Assembly: GCA_951394405.1 (NCBI GenBank)
Contig: OX596336.1
Location: 1 to 64,000 of the forward strand
Length of the DNA stretch: 64,000 bases
DNA from: Coprinellus micaceus
Taxonomy: Eukaryota > Basidiomycota > Agaricomycetes > Agaricales > Psathyrellaceae
Reading direction: 5' to 3'
Shown here: positions 60,035-64,000 of the stretch, piece after piece
Numbering within the stretch: position 1 is the first letter of the stretch
Layout: each line of letters opens with the position of its first letter
Notes under the pieces: generated by a model
What the model saw: the letters and a program-made list of their open reading frames with translations, nothing else
What the model was told of the DNA's origin: nothing
Database searches by the model: none
Position numbers and translations under genes: made by a program

Positions 60035-61894
60035 CTAGTATCCGTTGTGGGCCAAGAGGTCCGTTGTGCCAATGGCTGTGAGTCACAACGTTAGCATTCA
60101 TCTCCTCTGTATCGAGGGAAAGGTGGGCTATAATCTTACGGGTAGACTCCACATTCCGGAGTGCGAGGCCTTTGATCTTCTCCGCCATTTGTGCGGGTGT
60201 GATGTTACCTTCCAATGATATCAAGTACGCAACAAGTCCCGCAACGTGGGGGGTCGCCTGTGAAGAAGGAATTAGCTCCTTGAGCGTGGATAATGGACGT
60301 CGAAACGTACCATTGAGGTGCCCGAAATCGTGTTGGTGGACTAAGAGCGGTGGCGTAAGCCGAAGCGATACGAATCAATGTGCGAGAGAGGCTTACGGTG
60401 TCGCTATCCTTCCATGCGCTTTTGATATTAGTTCCAGGTGCGAATATGTCAACCACGTCCCCGTAGTTGGAGTAGGAAGCCCGTGCATCGGTAATGTCGG
60501 TAGCCCCCACAGTAATGACTTCTGCAACGCGAGCAGGCGAGCCGGTACCAGCATCTGCGTCGGAATTCCCTGCTGCAACAACCACATGGACTCCAGCTTT
60601 TACGAGCTGGTTTTGAGATACCGAGGAAAATAGGTATGTCAGCTAGTCGAATAGGTGGGGATGTGTTTTGCTAAACCTACCTTCTGAACCGCCTTATCCA
60701 AGGCCGTGCTAGCGCCGCCTCCGAGAGACATTGAGGCAACACTTGGTCTCTTGGTCTCTTCCGCACTTGACTTGACATACTCCAAGCCACGGATACTGAG
60801 AGCAATGTTAGCCGGCTCGATCACGTACCGAAATTTTATCACCGACGCACATGTCTGAGATTTGGCCATTCCCTAGGTCGTTCATCACCTTCACGGCGAT
60901 GACGTTCGCCTTCTTTGCAACACCATACTGCTCTCCGACGGCGGTTCCTCTATTCAATCAGAAGTTGAGCTCAGGAAGGGTAAATCTGCCTCTGAAGGCC
61001 ACTTACGCGCAGTGTGTACCATGCCCATTACCATCCATTTTTCTAGGCCTCGCTTAGTTTCTCAGACGGAAGGGATTGACAGCCACCCACAAGACGCTGT
61101 TTGCGACACCGAAGGAAGCCCCCCATTTGGCACGACGACCGAAGTCATGCTACAGTTACGGTTGAGCATCGCTATTCAGGATCCCCGGAGGGGACACTTA
61201 CATGGGTAATCCGGATTCCGGTATCTGATGAAGGATGGTCAAGATGGGTCAGCCTTGGAGTGTTGGAAGCTTACCGATGATGTAGATATCGACGCCATCC
61301 CCTCCCCGAGGGTCGAAGTAGTAGCTATACGGCGACGCACTTCGCATTAGTCAGTAACGTATTATGACGTCTCGAGCATACTGACGGGACGTACTTTGCC
61401 AATGGCACCTTGGAGCTGAGACGAGCGAGACCCCACGGCGCGCTGGACCTAAGATACGCACGCCTCCGTCAGCAATGGAAAGCCAGACGAAAGCAGCCCA
61501 CTTACTGGACCCCTGTTACATGCGCAATACCATCCTCAACAATAGAATTCACGCCCGGAAACACCTGAAGCGCGGCAAGTGTGATAGCATCGAAATTTCC
61601 TAGCACGAAATAGTGAGCAACCAGGCTGTCTCCGAGGCTGGAGGACATACCAGCAAAGCCATTGATTATGGTAAACTGGTCGGTAATGCCTTTGCCCGCC
61701 TTCCCAGCCAAGAGTTCGTTGACCCTACTGACTATTGGCCCCTTGGAGGCGCCCTCCTTCAACGTGACGATGTGTTTCCCAGTCTTCTCTCCAGAGTACA
61801 CCTCGATTTCAACGCCAACGGGCAGAGTGACGGGTCCGGAGAGGATAACTGGGAACAGTGCGGAGATGGCGGAAAGAAGGGTAAGAAACCGCAT
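60035..61894 (-). CDS. Proteinase-K-like subtilase (S8A), secreted
   Basis: Thirteen exons on the minus strand can be joined in phase from the ATG at 61,894 to the TAG at 60,035. A signal peptide ('MRFLTLLSAISALFPVILS') and an I9 propeptide ('KHIVTLKEGASKGPIVSRV') precede the core. The catalytic residues lie in 'DTGIRITH', 'DGNGHGTHCAGT' and 'SGTSMATPHVAG', with the oxyanion Asn in 'VVAAGNSDAD'. The protein ends '...DLLAHNGY'. It is a paralogue of the gene at 55,543, with the same intron positions around the active site, including a 23-nt exon for the catalytic Asp. It is probably an extracellular broad-specificity endopeptidase. The sixth exon ends in an unusual 'ANSVL' stretch, and that boundary is the least sure. 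Confidence 0.88.
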
Positions 61895-63843
61895 TCTGAG
61901 TAGAGACTGTGGGATGGAACGAGGAGACGAGAGGGGGCGAAATTCGACTTCGGTCAGTCGATGGAGTATCCATGCGGATATGTCTTCGTTTTTATATACT
62001 TTGGTGTTGACAGGCGCTATTTAGGGGTTCACTCTCCGGTCGACACATTGTATCTGGTATTCGGTTTGCAGTCCTAATAACTTTCTCAGGCTCCCGTCAG
62101 GTCCAGGTTGTCACCATCCGTGGTCTCGGGAGTCGCGGTGTGGGTGGGTATTTCCATCGGTTGGCTAAAGTCCACCCTGGACGTCGAGTCGTGAACCCCT
62201 TCGTTGACTCGTACACCGTTGCGATGTCTGTTGGAGAGAAGTCCGCCCAGACCACTTTCGACTTCGCTATCTGTGAAACAGTTCCCCACTCCGCAGGACG
62301 ACGGGATGCCGTTATACGCCTCCCGCCACCTTTCGCGAGCGCCCATGTTCATATTCAGTCACCATTCTATGGTCCAAAGTCTCTGCCTTTGTTCCATCGA
62401 TGTCCTGTGCGGTTTACAGGCAATTCACCATGTTCATCCCGCTTATGGTTTGCGGGCAATAGACTCGAGGCCCGAAGAGCACCTCGGAGCGCAAAGATGT
62501 CTTTCACGAAGGTTCGTCTGACGTAAAGGCCGAGGTATGGGTACTCCCGCGCTGGCCACAACACCAACACGACTCTGAACTCATATGCTTTCAACGTTGC
62601 GTGACACGCCGATGGCTCCTTATATGTGGGCTCAATCGGAGTTATCGAGTTCTGCGCCATGGCTTACCTATGCCCAGTGGCTTCGCCTATGAGCGACTGA
62701 CCCTCCATTCCCCAGATGAATTGGCCTCATTTGCAGGGCTCTTTGTGACCGCGAATTCCATCATGGGGAACCTATTCGACGTTCACATGGACCGTCCTGC
62801 TGAGATCGCAGCTAAGTACAACACGTAGGGTCGGTTGTTCTCGGACTCGGGCAAGGACCTCAATTACACCGCAACCGTATCTGTGTCCCCACTCGAGGAG
62901 GCACAGAAAGGGACATTGGCTCTAAGCCCCGCGACCCTAGCAGGCGAATGTCGAGACATGAATTCAGATTTAAGAAACTGTAAAGGAGTGCCCAGCTAAC
63001 GTTTACCCTCCGTCCCGGCGTCGGGCTCCCTGTACTCGGTTCAAATCAGCACTGGGACCGACGACTTGTCCAGTGTCGCACATACGACCTACAGCCCGCA
63101 ACAGCCATCGTAGACTTGCCTTCCATATGACCTCGGATATATATTGCGCCTCGTGGTCCAAGTGTTGGATTGTGTTAAAATCATGAACACAGAGTTCACT
63201 CTATCTACATACAAGGACACCCGAGTCTTCTGGTCTTCCAAAACCCTCCAGGGTTTTGAGTCCTTTCGAGACTTGGCGTGCATAATTTCCATTGGATGGT
63301 CTTCGATGACAGTGGTCGTCGTGAACACGCCAAATGGGACTTAGGGCGCTGAGTGCTCGGCCTGACCGTCCCTCGCCGACCGCTCCATCGGCCTGGGATT
63401 TCGGTCTTCGCAGTGTGCCTACGCAGGGTCATCTTGGGAGTACAAGGCGCCGTAGGTTCCAGTCATCCACGACCGCCAAGTTTGAGATCGGAACAGGGCA
63501 GTCAACAGACTACCAAGTGCCCTCCTACATTGAAAGCGAGTACAGCCAGGTATACGTGAATTCAGAAGGGGTCCCCGAGACCGACGCTAACAACAGACCT
63601 CGCACTCATAGGCCGGTGCAGTACAAAGGCTCATCCAACGAACAGTTCACTCAAACCACACTCCAATGATTAGAAACATTGTTATGCAGGTAAACAGGAT
63701 ACGGAATACACAAGGCACCAGACGATACCAGAGATCGTAAGTAGAGACCGAGGACCCGAAAGACGGAAGCCGTTCTCCCCATCGCCATCGCCATCTTCTC
63801 TCCCCTCCCCTCCCCACCTTGCCCCTCTCTCCGCACCAAACAC
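61895..63843. other. Intergenic stretch upstream of the second subtilase
   Basis: Short frames only, none with a family mark. It contains the minus-strand promoter of the subtilase near 61,990-62,000 and the 3' flank of the gene at the right edge. Confidence 0.5.
61989..61998 (-). promoter_or_regulatory. TATA box of the second subtilase gene
   Basis: TATATAAAAA on the minus strand, about 95-105 bp upstream of the ATG at 61,894. Confidence 0.6.
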
Positions 63844-64000
63844 TCAATGCTCAGTCTCCTCCCACGTCCTCCCCACCGTCTTAACCAAATCCCCCTCCGT
63901 AATCCCCTTCCCGCTCGTATAATACCCCGCAGCGATCTTCGCGTCAATCTCGACACGGCTGTCGGGCGGGATGAGGTGCTCCGGGATGTCGTACCGCTTG
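63844..64000 (-). CDS. C-terminal exon of an unidentified protein, cut by the window edge
   Basis: A minus-strand frame enters from the right edge and ends at TGA 63,846-63,844. It reads 'RYDIPEHLIPPDSRVEIDA', then 'KIAAGYYTSGKGITEGDLVK' and 'TVGRTWEETEH'. The composition and codon use look coding, with third positions rich in G and C. I do not recognise the family from 51 residues. Confidence 0.6.
   Translation of the reverse strand, partial: KRYDIPEHLIPPDSRVEIDAKIAAGYYTSGKGITEGDLVKTVGRTWEETEH

Overview
The window is a chromosome end from a basidiomycete, most likely an Agaricomycete. It opens with a TTAGGG-type telomere (read as CCCTAA). Its genes carry many short GT-AG introns, and its families fit that group: a telomere-linked RecQ-like helicase, a Plavaka-type DNA transposon, an unspecific peroxygenase, DUF1996, F-box and proteinase-K-like genes. 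No species call is possible from the sequence alone.

Layout. 1-161 telomere. 162-10,320 subtelomere: minisatellites, a PIF1-like helicase relic (2,612-2,926), and a 9-exon RecQ-like helicase gene on the minus strand (3,006-8,326) that closes in frame over 1,627 residues. Behind its 5' end lies a block (7,970-10,179) without a single CpG, full of tandem repeats and 26-30 bp palindromes. At about 10,320 the base composition switches abruptly to CpG-rich DNA. 10,321-17,351 has no gene I can call, only a tRNA-related element, hairpins and a few exon-like islands. 17,352-23,842 is an importin-beta-3 (Kap121/IPO5) gene with 14 exons and unusually long introns. 23,843-37,845 is gene-poor, with a tRNA-Gln gene holding an 8-nt intron.

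From 37.9 kb the window is a cluster of secreted or accessory genes: a heme-thiolate peroxygenase (37,947-39,349), a membrane-anchored SDR lacking its catalytic lysine (39,729-40,960), an F-box pseudogene with two in-frame stops (42,208-43,773), a DUF1996 secreted-protein gene (44,684-54,036, minus), two proteinase-K-like subtilases in convergent orientation (55,543-57,496 plus; 60,035-61,894 minus), and the C-terminal exon of another gene at the right edge.

The most striking structure is a nested one. The DUF1996 gene is split by a 7.47-kb Plavaka-type transposon (46,053-53,523) lying wholly inside its fourth intron. Splice sites and reading phase agree on both sides, so the host gene could still be expressed through a 7.6-kb intron. 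The transposon looks complete: matching terminal inverted repeats, a TA target duplication, a 9-exon 970-residue transposase with no stop or frameshift, and a divergent 8-exon gene for a 625-residue partner protein of unknown function. All exon models were built by eye from splice consensus, reading phase and remembered family patterns; no database search was run.
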